From Verrucomicrobiota bacterium (lineage in GTDB: Bacteria > Verrucomicrobiota > Verrucomicrobiia > Chthoniobacterales > Chthoniobacteraceae), in contig JAPLTE010000031.1 of NCBI GenBank assembly GCA_026398235.1, forward strand, positions 1-59,532: 59,532 nucleotides of DNA, given 5' to 3'. A model generated the notes under the pieces. That model was not told where the DNA came from. It worked only from the letters and a program-made list of their open reading frames with translations, and ran no database searches. This document shows, in pieces, positions 11,178 to 19,140 of this stretch. The position numbers and the translations under genes were made by a program. The first letter of the stretch is position 1. Every line of letters starts with the position of its first letter.

Positions 11178-11897
11178 ATGGAGAAAGATTACAAAGTCAA
11201 ACTGGAGGTTTTCGAGGGGCCGCTCGACCTGCTGCTGTATTTGATCAAGCGGGACGAGATCGACATTTACGACATCCCGATCGAGCATATTACCAAGCAA
11301 TATCTGGAATACCTCGATGCATTCCAGGTGCTTGATCTGGAGATCGCGGGCGAGTTCGTCGTCATGGCGGCCCACCTCATCTACATCAAGAGCCGCAGCC
11401 TGCTGCCCGTTCACCAGCAGGCCGAAGAAGAGCGGGAGGAAGAGGCCGACCCGCGCTGGGAGCTCGTCCGGCAGCTCCTGGAATACAAAAAATTCAAGGA
11501 AGCCGCCGCGCACTTGGGCGAGCGCGAGGTGCACCAAAGTAACCTGTTCGCGCGCGTGCCGGAAACGCAGGAAGTCCAGACCGAGCGCCCCCTGGCCGAA
11601 GTGAGCATCTTCGACCTGATCAACGCCTTCCAAAAAGCGCTCAAGCGGCTCAATAAGACCGAGGATTTCCGGGAAATATTCGCGGAGAACTACACCGTCT
11701 CGGACAAGATCGAGTTCGTCTTGAAAATGACCGTCTCGCGGGTCGCGCTGAAATTCAGCGAACTCTTCGCCGGTGCCGCCTCGCGCACAGAAATCGTCGT
11801 CACCTTCCTGGCCCTGCTGGAGCTGATCCGGCTCAAGCAAATCGGCATTTCCCAGAGCGAGGAGTTTGGGGAGATCGAACTGACGCGCAAGGAGTGA
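11178..11897 (+). CDS. scpA: Segregation and condensation protein A
   Basis: Kleisin subunit of the SMC-ScpAB condensin, which organises and segregates the chromosome. At 239 aa it has family length. It opens YKVKLEVFEGPLDLLLYLIK, the near-invariant ScpA N-terminus, and continues EIDIYDIPIEHITKQYLEYL and IKSRSLLP. The C-terminal winged-helix segment VVTFLALLELIRLKQIGISQ binds the SMC head. The ATG at 11178 gives the family start; an in-frame upstream GTG/ATG region would overlap the previous gene. Its partner scpB follows only after a 538-base repeat-filled gap, which is wider than the usual tight scpA-scpB junction. Confidence 0.95.
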   Translation: MEKDYKVKLEVFEGPLDLLLYLIKRDEIDIYDIPIEHITKQYLEYLDAFQVLDLEIAGEFVVMAAHLIYIKSRSLLPVHQQAEEEREEEADPRWELVRQLLEYKKFKEAAAHLGEREVHQSNLFARVPETQEVQTERPLAEVSIFDLINAFQKALKRLNKTEDFREIFAENYTVSDKIEFVLKMTVSRVALKFSELFAGAASRTEIVVTFLALLELIRLKQIGISQSEEFGEIELTRKE

Positions 11898-12435
11898 CGG
11901 GAGCGGGTTTTATTCTCACACGAAGGCACGAAGAGAAGAAGGGGAGGGAGGGAAAAGCACCCATGAACCCGGAGGGTTCACGGATATTAGCCGGGGGTTG
12001 AGCGAAGCGATACCCCCGGACCCCACCACCAACGCCTCACCCCGGTAGGGGTGGCGGAGAGCTTGGGAACGAGGAAAAAGCAACTCGGGTGGGTATTGGA
12101 TTATGTCGCCAACCAGAAGGAGCATCACCGGTGCGGCCATGTAATGAAACGGCTGGAGAGGAATGTGGGTTTGGCCGGTTTGTAATGTCGGATCGAGAAG
12201 CCCGGCTGAAGCCGGCTGGGTTCTGATGGGGGGCTTACCACCACCGGCTGAAGCCCGGCGGAAGGATAGTGCGCCGTGAGCCTTCCCCGTCTCCGCCTCT
12301 GTTTTCGTTGCCAGTCTTATCACCATCCTTTTCTTCGGGCATCCCCGGCATGGACCAAACGACTTTCCGGTGAGCAATTCCCCTCAATTTCCTGCGTGCC
12401 CTCCCTGCCCTTCGTGGTGTAATCTAGTCGAATCC
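11898..12435. other. scpA-scpB intergenic region, repeat-filled
   Basis: 538 bases without a credible gene. Outer arms at 11913-11934 (CACACGAAGGCACGAAG) and 12391-12423 (CCCTTCGTGGTGT) are inverted; inside is a family 3 repeat at 11966-12062 and further CCCGGCTGAAGCCGG-type small palindromes near 12195-12260. The region is element c of the composite set. Confidence 0.7.
11966..12062 (+). repeat. Family 3 repeat (CCGGAGGGTT / GAGCGAAGCGA / GGGGTGGC), copy 1
   Basis: Order of parts: AACCCGGAGGGTT, then AGCCGGGGGTTGAGCGAAGC forming a hairpin with ACCCCCGG, then CACCCC-GGTA-GGGGTGGC and GAGAG. The same parts in the same order occur on the other strand at 17814-17939. Each part is itself palindromic. 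Confidence 0.75.
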
Positions 12436-13183
<748 letters not shown>

Positions 13184-13206
<23 letters not shown>

Positions 13207-14254
13207 ACAAATCGACGCCTTGGACGAGCAACTCCTGCAGTTGCTCAAAGAACGGGCCGACCTCGTGCACGAAATCGGCGAGATCAAACGCAAAAACGGC
13301 GGCTCCATCTTTGCCCCGGAACGCGAGGAGATCATGCTGCGTTCGCTCGTCGAGCGCAACGCGCGTTTGGGCGGGCGTCTGCCTGCGGAGGCCATCCGCG
13401 CCATTTACCGCGAGATCATGTCCGCCTCCTACGCGCTGGAGAAAGGGCTCACCATCGCCTACTTCGGCCCGGCCGGCACCTACACGCATGAAGCGGCCCG
13501 CAGTAAATTCGGAGCCAGCGTGGAATACGCGGCTCAAGCGGGCATCTCCGATGTGTTCGCCGCCGTCGCGCGGGGAAGCGCGGATTTCGGCGTGGTGCCG
13601 ATCGAAAATTCCACCGAGGGAGCCGTGACGCACACCCTCGACGAGTTCATGGAGTCGGATTTGAAAATCTGCGCGCAAATCCTCCTGCGCGTGGAGCAGA
13701 ACCTCCTGGCCAAATGTCCGCGGGAGGAAATCAAGAAAATCTATTCCCATCCGCAATCGCTCGGCCAATGCCGGCAATGGTTGCGCGCCCAGTTTCCCAC
13801 GGCGGAAATCATCGCGGCTTCCAGCAACACCCGCGCGGCCCAGCACGCCGCCGAGGAGCCCGGTTCAGCCGCCCTCGCGGGGAAGCTTGCGGCGGAACTT
13901 TACGGGCTGAATATTTTGGAGCACTCCGTCCAGGATTCCGCGTTCAACACCACGCGCTTTTTGGTGATCGGCCCGGAATCGTGCCCGCCCACCGGCAACG
14001 ACAAAACCTCGCTCATGTTCGCCGTGCAGGACAAAAGCGGCACGCTTTTCGCCGCCTTGCAGCCGTTCGAGCGGCTCGCCATCTCGATGAGCAAAATCGA
14101 GAGCCGCCCCTCCAAGCGCAAAGCGTGGGAATACTTTTTCTTTGTGGACATTGAAGGCCACGCGCAGGATGCACGGGTCGTGGAAGCGCTGGAAGCCCTC
14201 AACCAATGCTGCACGCTGGTGAAGGTTTTGGGCAGTTACCCAAAAACGGGATAG
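13184..14254 (+). CDS. pheA: Bifunctional chorismate mutase / prephenate dehydratase (P-protein)
   Basis: Makes phenylpyruvate from chorismate in phenylalanine synthesis. 356 aa. An AroQ-type chorismate mutase helix bundle covers residues 1-85 (IRKQIDALDEQLLQLLKERA, KR.NGG.IFAPERE). The prephenate dehydratase domain runs from YFGPAGTYTHEAA near 93 through GVVPIENSTEGAV and the catalytic NTTRFLVIG. A C-terminal ACT domain has ESRPSKRKAWEYFFFVDIEG, the phenylalanine-binding ESRP motif, so feedback inhibition by Phe is expected. The start at ATG 13184 overlaps scpB. The stop codon TAG lies within the outermost ATAGCCGC of a flanking inverted repeat. Confidence 0.96.
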
Positions 14255-14457
14255 CCGCAAGACGGAACATTTGCCGCAAAAAGGCGCAAAAAGCGCAAAT
14301 TAAAAGGCGGCTTTCCACGCAACCCCCCCGGAATCGCCCGCGGAGCGGTCGATCCACCTTTGGGCCGTGGTGGATCGCGACCTCCGGGCGCGATGGGAAC
14401 GGCGCAACCCATGTCACTCTGCCCCTTTTGCGCCTCTTGCGTTTTTTTCGCGGCTAT
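14251..14457. repeat. Composite inverted element d (GGCGCAAAAA arms enclosing family 1 copy B)
   Basis: Left arm 14251-14308 starts ATAGCCGC and carries GCCGCAAAAAGGCGCAAAAA; right arm 14420-14457 reads TTTTGCGCCTCTTGCG and ends GCGGCTAT, the exact reverse complement of the left tip. Family 1 copy B lies between. The left tip includes the pheA stop codon. No gene lies inside. Confidence 0.75.
14327..14395. repeat. Family 1 palindromic repeat, copy B
   Basis: Reads CGGAATCGCCCGCGGAGCGG, TCGATCCACC, a short spacer, GGTGGATCGCGACCTCCGGG and CGCGATG. It differs from copy A mainly in the spacer between the two halves. Imperfect inverted repeat that can form a hairpin. Confidence 0.85.
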
Positions 14458-14623
14458 TCTTTCGTTCCCTTTTGAGTTTACTGTTGGCCCCAAACCGGGT
14501 TTGCTACTCCTTCCAAGAGACGCACCGCCATGGATCTTCTTTCCAATCTTCGTTCATTTCTCCATCTCAAACCGAAGGAACTCATTGTTCCCGGCGACAT
14601 CCCCGCCACAGTTCCCCGGCGTC

Positions 14624-15031
14624 ATGGATTTCTTTGCGCGCGAACTGATGCGCCTCTACCCGGCCCAGCTCGGCGAAGGCAAGGCGGCTTGCATGATCGC
14701 CGCAGCCTCCCCGGAAGCGCTGGTGCTGACCTCTCACATGGCCTATCTTGCCGGCTCCCGGTTCGCCTCGGTCCAGGTTGTCGAAGGGGTGCCGAAGCTG
14801 ACCCGCCACACCCTTTTGCCGAAAGAAAAAGTGGTGCTCGTCACCGACGAATGCAAAAATTTCATCCGCCTCAACGAAGCCATGGCGGCGCTCTCACCCC
14901 ATAAAGTGCAAGTCGTCGCGGTCGCCTGTGTGGTTAATTCCACTGGCCGCAACGAATTCTCGTTCCTGGACCGTGTGCCGATCCTTTCGCTGTACCACGG
15001 CACATTGCCTGCCGCACGCAACGCGCACTGA
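14624..15031 (+). CDS. PRTase-like protein without a canonical PRPP loop
   Basis: 135 aa from the ATG at 14624 (MDFFARELMRLYP). The central segment EKVVLVTDECKNFIRLNEAM followed by VQVVAVACVVNSTGR and VPILSLY resembles the PRPP-loop strand and the following hood strand of orotate phosphoribosyltransferases, where one expects VEDVVTTG. Here the acidic pair and the TTG turn are gone, so catalysis is doubtful. No Shine-Dalgarno precedes this ATG. A better N-terminus, MDLLSNLRSFLHLKPKEL from ATG 14530, is in another frame; deleting one C from CCCC at 14614-14617 would join the two into about 165 aa. Function is unknown; the fold assignment is a guess from pattern. Confidence 0.5.
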   Translation: MDFFARELMRLYPAQLGEGKAACMIAAASPEALVLTSHMAYLAGSRFASVQVVEGVPKLTRHTLLPKEKVVLVTDECKNFIRLNEAMAALSPHKVQVVAVACVVNSTGRNEFSFLDRVPILSLYHGTLPAARNAH

Positions 15032-15079
15032 TTCGGAGAAAACGCGACCGGGCTCTTGCTAATCTCTCCGGTCCGCGCC

Positions 15080-16810
15080 ATGAATCCAGGCATGCTCTCC
15101 AAGCGTTCGTTGCCGGATTTCGCATGGGTTTTCGTGTTCGCCCTCGCGGTGCGCCTGCTGGTGTTGAGCCGTTTTGGCGATTCCGCCTATTTCCTGCCCA
15201 CGTCGGAGGATATGAAATTTTACGCCGATTGGGCCCGGCGCATCGCCTCGGGTAACCTGACGGATCACCGCGCATTTTACGGCCTGCCGGGGTATCCGTT
15301 TTTCCTGGGAGGCATTTTTGCGCTCGTCGGGTTTGATCCGTTTGCCGTGGGCGTTTTGCAAGCGCTCTCGGAAGCGGCCATCGCGGCCCTGCTCTTTCAA
15401 ATCGCCGCCTGGGCTTTCCCGGGTCCGCGTGCCCGCGCAATCGGCGGGCTGGCTGCGCTGGGTTGGACCTTCTTCCAACCCGCTCAGGCGTTTTCTGTCA
15501 TCTTGATGCCGACGACCTGGGCCGTCCTGACGTTCTGGGGCATTTTCTGCTGGAGTGCGCGCACAGAAAGCCGTTCGCCCTGGCGGCCATGGCTTGGGAT
15601 GGGGCTGCTCACCGGGCTGGTGGCGACGATGGTGGCCACGGTTTTCTTTGTGTTGCCGATCCCCATCGCGGCGGCGGTGCGCAATCTCCGCAAACCGGGC
15701 GCAATCGTCGCGGCGGCGGTCTGCTTGCTGGGCGGCGTTTTTTTGGGCACCTCCCCGTGCTGGGTGCATAACTATTTTGTCGCGGGCGAACCGGTGTTCC
15801 TTTCCGCCCACAGCGGCTTGAATTTTTGGGTCGGCAACAACCCCGTCGCCAACGGCTACCCCAAGCTGCCGCCGGGGTTGCGGACGAGCCAGGATGGGAT
15901 GCTCAAGGATTCGATCCGGCTCGCCGAAGCCGCAGCGGGCCATCCGCTCCCACGGGCGGAAGTCTCCCGCTACTGGTCGGCCAAGGCGAGCGCCTACATC
16001 CACGAGCATCCGCGCGAATGGCTCAGGCTGATGGCCGCCAAAATAAAAAATCTTTGGAATGCCGCGCAATACGATGACTTGAGCATCATCACGCCGCTGC
16101 GGGAGGAGGGGGTGATCACCCCCGGCCTCCGTTTCGGATGGGTGGCCGGGCTCGCGCTCCCCGGTCTGTTTCTCGCCTGGAGGCGTTCGCCCCGCTCGCG
16201 CTGGATCGCGGCGGCGGTATGCCTCCATATGGCGGCTTTGCTCCCGGTATTTGTCACCGAGCGTTACCGGCTGGCCGCCGTGCCCGGCTTGCTGCTGCTC
16301 GCGGCCTACGGCCTCAGCGCACTTCAGGAAGCGTTGTTTAGCCGCCGCTTGCGAGATGCCGGTGTGTGGCTCGGCGCGGGCGCAGCGGCATATCTCTTCG
16401 TAACCCTTCCCCAACACGAGTCGTCGCTTCTTTGGCTCGACACTTACAACAGCGGCTTGAAGGCGCTGGAAACCGACAACCTGCCCCGCGCACGTGCGAA
16501 ACTGGAGCATGCGCTTGCCTTCGTGCCCGAAAACGCCGAGGTCAACGCGTCCCTGGGCAACTATTGGCTTCATGTGAGCGATTTCCCGCGCGCGAAATGG
16601 TTTTACCAGCGGGCGCTTCGGCTCGATCCAAAAACGCTGGGGGCATTGAACAATCTCGCCCTCATTGAAATGACCGAGAGCCACTTTGCGGTTGCCAAAG
16701 AGCTTCTCGCCGTCGCGCTCCAAATCGAGCCCGATGACGCGCATCTGGTCGAGTTGATGGGAATCTGCGAGAGCAAATTGCAAGTCCCTCCCTCACAAGC
16801 CAAGCCATAG
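15080..16810 (+). CDS. GT39-like membrane glycosyltransferase with C-terminal TPR repeats
   Basis: A 576 aa inner-membrane protein with about ten hydrophobic segments between residues 12 and 430, then a soluble tail. The first loop reads SEDMKFYADWARRIASGN and YGLPGYPFFLGG, the acidic-Tyr-Ala...Pro-Gly-Tyr-Pro layout of the GT39/ArnT/PMT family that moves sugars from polyprenyl phosphate to lipid or protein. The soluble tail has two to three TPR units (ALETDNLPRARAKLEHALAF, AKWFYQRALRLDP, AKELLAVALQIEP). The ATG at 15080 is chosen over a TTG at 15056. Substrate cannot be told. It stands between the PRTase-like gene and a convergent sigma factor gene. Confidence 0.75.
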   Translation: MNPGMLSKRSLPDFAWVFVFALAVRLLVLSRFGDSAYFLPTSEDMKFYADWARRIASGNLTDHRAFYGLPGYPFFLGGIFALVGFDPFAVGVLQALSEAAIAALLFQIAAWAFPGPRARAIGGLAALGWTFFQPAQAFSVILMPTTWAVLTFWGIFCWSARTESRSPWRPWLGMGLLTGLVATMVATVFFVLPIPIAAAVRNLRKPGAIVAAAVCLLGGVFLGTSPCWVHNYFVAGEPVFLSAHSGLNFWVGNNPVANGYPKLPPGLRTSQDGMLKDSIRLAEAAAGHPLPRAEVSRYWSAKASAYIHEHPREWLRLMAAKIKNLWNAAQYDDLSIITPLREEGVITPGLRFGWVAGLALPGLFLAWRRSPRSRWIAAAVCLHMAALLPVFVTERYRLAAVPGLLLLAAYGLSALQEALFSRRLRDAGVWLGAGAAAYLFVTLPQHESSLLWLDTYNSGLKALETDNLPRARAKLEHALAFVPENAEVNASLGNYWLHVSDFPRAKWFYQRALRLDPKTLGALNNLALIEMTESHFAVAKELLAVALQIEPDDAHLVELMGICESKLQVPPSQAKP

Positions 16811-16827
16811 GCCCCCGTGCGGGCGCT

Positions 16828-17499
16828 CTAAATCTTGTGCCGAATGCCGCGGATCGATTCGGAAAGTTTCCGCAATCCCAGTTCCAGGCGCGTCTTGATG
16901 GTGCCGAGCGGGGTTTCCGTCGCCAGGGCGATTTCCCGCTGGCTCATTCCTTTGAAGAACGCCATCTCGATCGCCTGTCGCTGGAACGGCGGCAGCACGT
17001 CGATTTTGGCTTTAAGGAAGGTGCGCATGTCTTCGAGGTGAATATCATCCTCGATCCGATTATGCACCCATGCCTCGGGCTGGCGGTCCGTCGTCACCTC
17101 GAACCGGTCTTTGGCCCGGCAATACGCCTGCCGTTTGCGCAGCCGGTCGATGGCGCGGCGGCGCGTTAAAGTAACAATCCACCCGAGCGGTTTGCCCTTC
17201 TCGGACGAATAGTTTTTGGCCTGTTGCCAAACCTGCATAAACACTTCCTGCAACAAATCGTCCGCCTCCGCCTCGTCATGAACCACCCGGATCGTGAGCG
17301 CTTTGAGGATCGAGGCGTAGCGGTCGTACAGAGTGGAGAGGGCGGCGGGGTTGCCGTGGGCGATGGCTTGCATCAACGATTCGTCGCTTATGGCGCCTTG
17401 CTCCACCACAGGGGTCGGCAATGTGACGTTGGGCTCATTTTCGGCGAGCACTTCGTCCAGGGTTTCGGTTTCAGACAAATCATGAATAATCTCAAGCAT
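16828..17499 (-). CDS. ECF RNA polymerase sigma factor (SigK-like)
   Basis: 223 aa. Region 2 is seen in PAALSTLYDRYASILKAL and EAEADDLLQEVFMQVWQQA, then WIVTLTRRRAIDRLRKRQ. Region 4 is LPPFQRQAIEMAFFKGMSQ then REIALATETPLGTIKTRL, a good helix-turn-helix. The GTIKTR helix and overall pattern are those of SigK-type ECF factors, whose partner is usually a RskA/DUF4880-type anti-sigma; none lies next to it here. A 35-residue acidic N-terminal extension precedes region 2. A clear Shine-Dalgarno AAAGGAAC stands upstream of the ATG at 17497-17499. Regulon unknown. Confidence 0.93.
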   Translation of the reverse strand: MLEIIHDLSETETLDEVLAENEPNVTLPTPVVEQGAISDESLMQAIAHGNPAALSTLYDRYASILKALTIRVVHDEAEADDLLQEVFMQVWQQAKNYSSEKGKPLGWIVTLTRRRAIDRLRKRQAYCRAKDRFEVTTDRQPEAWVHNRIEDDIHLEDMRTFLKAKIDVLPPFQRQAIEMAFFKGMSQREIALATETPLGTIKTRLELGLRKLSESIRGIRHKI

Positions 17500-17626
17500 T
17501 GGAGTTCCTTTCGGTTGCGCATGAGCCTAGAAGCCCGCGCGAACTCCCACAATCGGAGCGCCCCCGTTGCCCCCGGGGGTGGAACAACGATGCCCGGCTA
17601 CGTGTTGACCCGGTGAGAAAACAGCC

Positions 17627-17679
17627 TGTGAATAACTTGTGGATAGCAGGGGAGCCTCTTGTGCATCCCCTGTGGATAA
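17627..17679 (-). promoter_or_regulatory. Cluster of DnaA-box-like sites
   Basis: TGTGAATAA at 17627-17635 and TGTGGATAA at 17671-17679 are exact reverse complements of the DnaA box TTATNCACA; TGTGGATAG at 17638-17646 has one mismatch. All three point the same way. The flanks are not strikingly AT-rich and no dnaA, dnaN or gidA lies near, so an origin is not claimed; titration or DnaA-regulated transcription are alternatives. Confidence 0.4.
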
Positions 17680-17813
17680 CTCACGGATTTGGGATTGTAT
17701 CAGGAACTCAGGAAACCAGGAAAAGGCGATGCGAATGCCCCAAATGGCTGTCCTCCCGAGCCTAGCGAGGGACGAGCCGCGTTGAAGCATTCCATTCTTT
17801 TGAAACCATCAGC

Positions 17814-17939
17814 GCTACCCCAACGGGGTGGCAGAACCTCGCTCTCTCTGCCACCCCGTTGGGGTGAACCGTGGGCTTTTGCAAACCGGTGGTGTCGCTT
17901 CGCTCAACCACCGGCTATTGTCTGGAAACCCTCCGGGTT
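17814..17939 (-). repeat. Family 3 repeat, copy 2, with a perfect 19-bp stem
   Basis: ACCCCAACGGGGTGGCAGA at 17817-17835 is an exact inverted repeat of 17847-17865 with an 11-base loop. Downstream, CCGGTGGT and ACCACCGG flank GTCGCTTCGCTCA, and AACCCTCCGGGTT closes the element. On the minus strand the order of parts equals copy 1. Confidence 0.8.
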
Positions 17940-18004
17940 ACAGGATCAAGTCAAAAAAGGTGTATTGACGAGCAGAGTTCTCTCTTCCCGCTTTTCACAG
18001 ACTT

Positions 18005-19129
18005 CTATGGCGCTTTGCCGCCGATGAGGCGGATGGTTGTCACGAGGTCCACGGCCCGTTGGAGCACGGTGTCAAACAAGGGCGCTTCCTCCTGCGTGTC
18101 GCCGCCCTGTTGGGCTGCCTCTTCGGCGTCGATCTCGGGATTGGTCCCGGCGACCAGCGCCGCCTCATTCATCCGCGCCCGCTCGGTTTCGTAGACCAGA
18201 CCGCCGACCCCTTTTTCGAGCCCGATTTTGAGCACCTCTTCTTCATCGCGCCCGGAAACTTCCACGGGCAGATCCGGCTTGAGCCCATCCGGGAACACCG
18301 CGAAATCCTGCGGCAGCTTGACTTCGGCGATGGCCACGCGCAGGACCTTCCCGCCGCGCAACGGCAGTTCGACAAACTCTGCAGCCTGGCCCGAGGTCCG
18401 TTGACCAACCGCCAAACTATGGTCCACAGCGCGCAATACCGCGGCGATCACTTCAGGCGCCCCGGCTGTTTCGCGGTGGATAAGCGTCACGGTCACGCCT
18501 TGAAAAACCGGGTCCCGATCCGAAGTGTACATCCGTTCCTGCTTGACGCTGGGCCGGTGGACGGCAAAGAGCATTTTGCCCTTGGGCGTGAGCCGTTTGA
18601 CGACCTCGGCGGCCAATTCAAAATCGCTGTTGGAAGGGGTGGCGCGCAAATCGAGGATCAGCGACTCAATCTTCTTTGTTTTGAAATTGCCCAATGCGGC
18701 ATCGAACTCGGCCAAGTGGCCTTTGGTCAACGAACCGAACCGGACGTAGCCAATCTGTTCGTCGAGGATTTCACTGCGAAACGGGCTGTCGGCTTCCGGC
18801 GCGGTGGTGGCGGGGCGGATGGACGCGCCGCCTCCGAGCCGTTCGAGCAACCCTTGCAGCGTCGCGCGGTTGAGGGAAGATTCGTCGAGGCCCGTGGAGC
18901 GGACGTAGTTGGAATGCAGCAGATCCAACGCCTGCTTGGCGTCGCCATCGGAAAGGGAGTCGATGACATTCCGCAAGGCTGGCGGCTTCACCGCTTTGGC
19001 GGGCGCGGGAGAGGGGCTCGCTTGCGCGACCGGGCTCGGCTGGGGCGTGGAGCCGGGGGCATCCGGCTCGGCCGAGGCGAGAGAGGCGGCCAACAAAACA
19101 GGGGCCGCAACGCGGAGGACGGTTTTCAT
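18005..19129 (-). CDS. Secreted S41 (tail-specific protease)-like protein, catalytic residues apparently lost
   Basis: 374 aa with signal peptide MKTVLRVAAPVLLAASLASA and a Pro/Ala/Ser linker to residue 50. The core follows the S41 pattern: IGYVRFGSLTKG, LILDLRATPSNSDFELAAEVV, VTVTLIHRETAGAPEVIAA and GQRTSGQAAEFVEL, then LPQDFAVFPDGLKPDLPVEV. In active C-terminal processing proteases the segment reads GSASASEI with a catalytic Ser and the next GE.TFGKG with a catalytic Lys. Here they read ETAGAPEV and GQRTSGQA, so both are missing. No PDZ domain is seen. Likely a non-proteolytic periplasmic S41-fold protein, possibly peptide-binding. It ends with no close partner, and purD lies upstream 12 bases away on the same strand. 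Confidence 0.75.
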   Translation of the reverse strand: MKTVLRVAAPVLLAASLASAEPDAPGSTPQPSPVAQASPSPAPAKAVKPPALRNVIDSLSDGDAKQALDLLHSNYVRSTGLDESSLNRATLQGLLERLGGGASIRPATTAPEADSPFRSEILDEQIGYVRFGSLTKGHLAEFDAALGNFKTKKIESLILDLRATPSNSDFELAAEVVKRLTPKGKMLFAVHRPSVKQERMYTSDRDPVFQGVTVTLIHRETAGAPEVIAAVLRAVDHSLAVGQRTSGQAAEFVELPLRGGKVLRVAIAEVKLPQDFAVFPDGLKPDLPVEVSGRDEEEVLKIGLEKGVGGLVYETERARMNEAALVAGTNPEIDAEEAAQQGGDTQEEAPLFDTVLQRAVDLVTTIRLIGGKAP

Positions 19130-19140
19130 TGGCGGGGATT

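Larger units (their letters stand above)
17500..18004. other. Intergenic region with DnaA-like boxes and repeats
   Basis: 505 bases between the minus-strand sigma factor and S41-like genes. It holds a DnaA-box-like cluster (17627-17679), a GGAACTCAGGAAACCAGGAA stretch at about 17702, a GTCCTCCCGAG element at 17749 and a family 3 repeat at 17814-17939. No gene is evident. Confidence 0.6.

Noticed and set aside
11966-12260. CRISPR array
   Set aside because: The repeated pieces are short, different palindromes rather than equal repeats separated by equal spacers, and no cas gene is near.
15059-16783. 574-codon open frame on the minus strand
   Set aside because: Antisense shadow of the GT39-TPR protein, rich in Arg, Gly and Gln with no hydrophobic spans or motifs.
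17500-18004. Firm call of a replication origin
   Set aside because: Only three DnaA boxes, no clear AT-rich unwinding element and no dnaA/dnaN neighbours; kept as a finding rather than a feature call.
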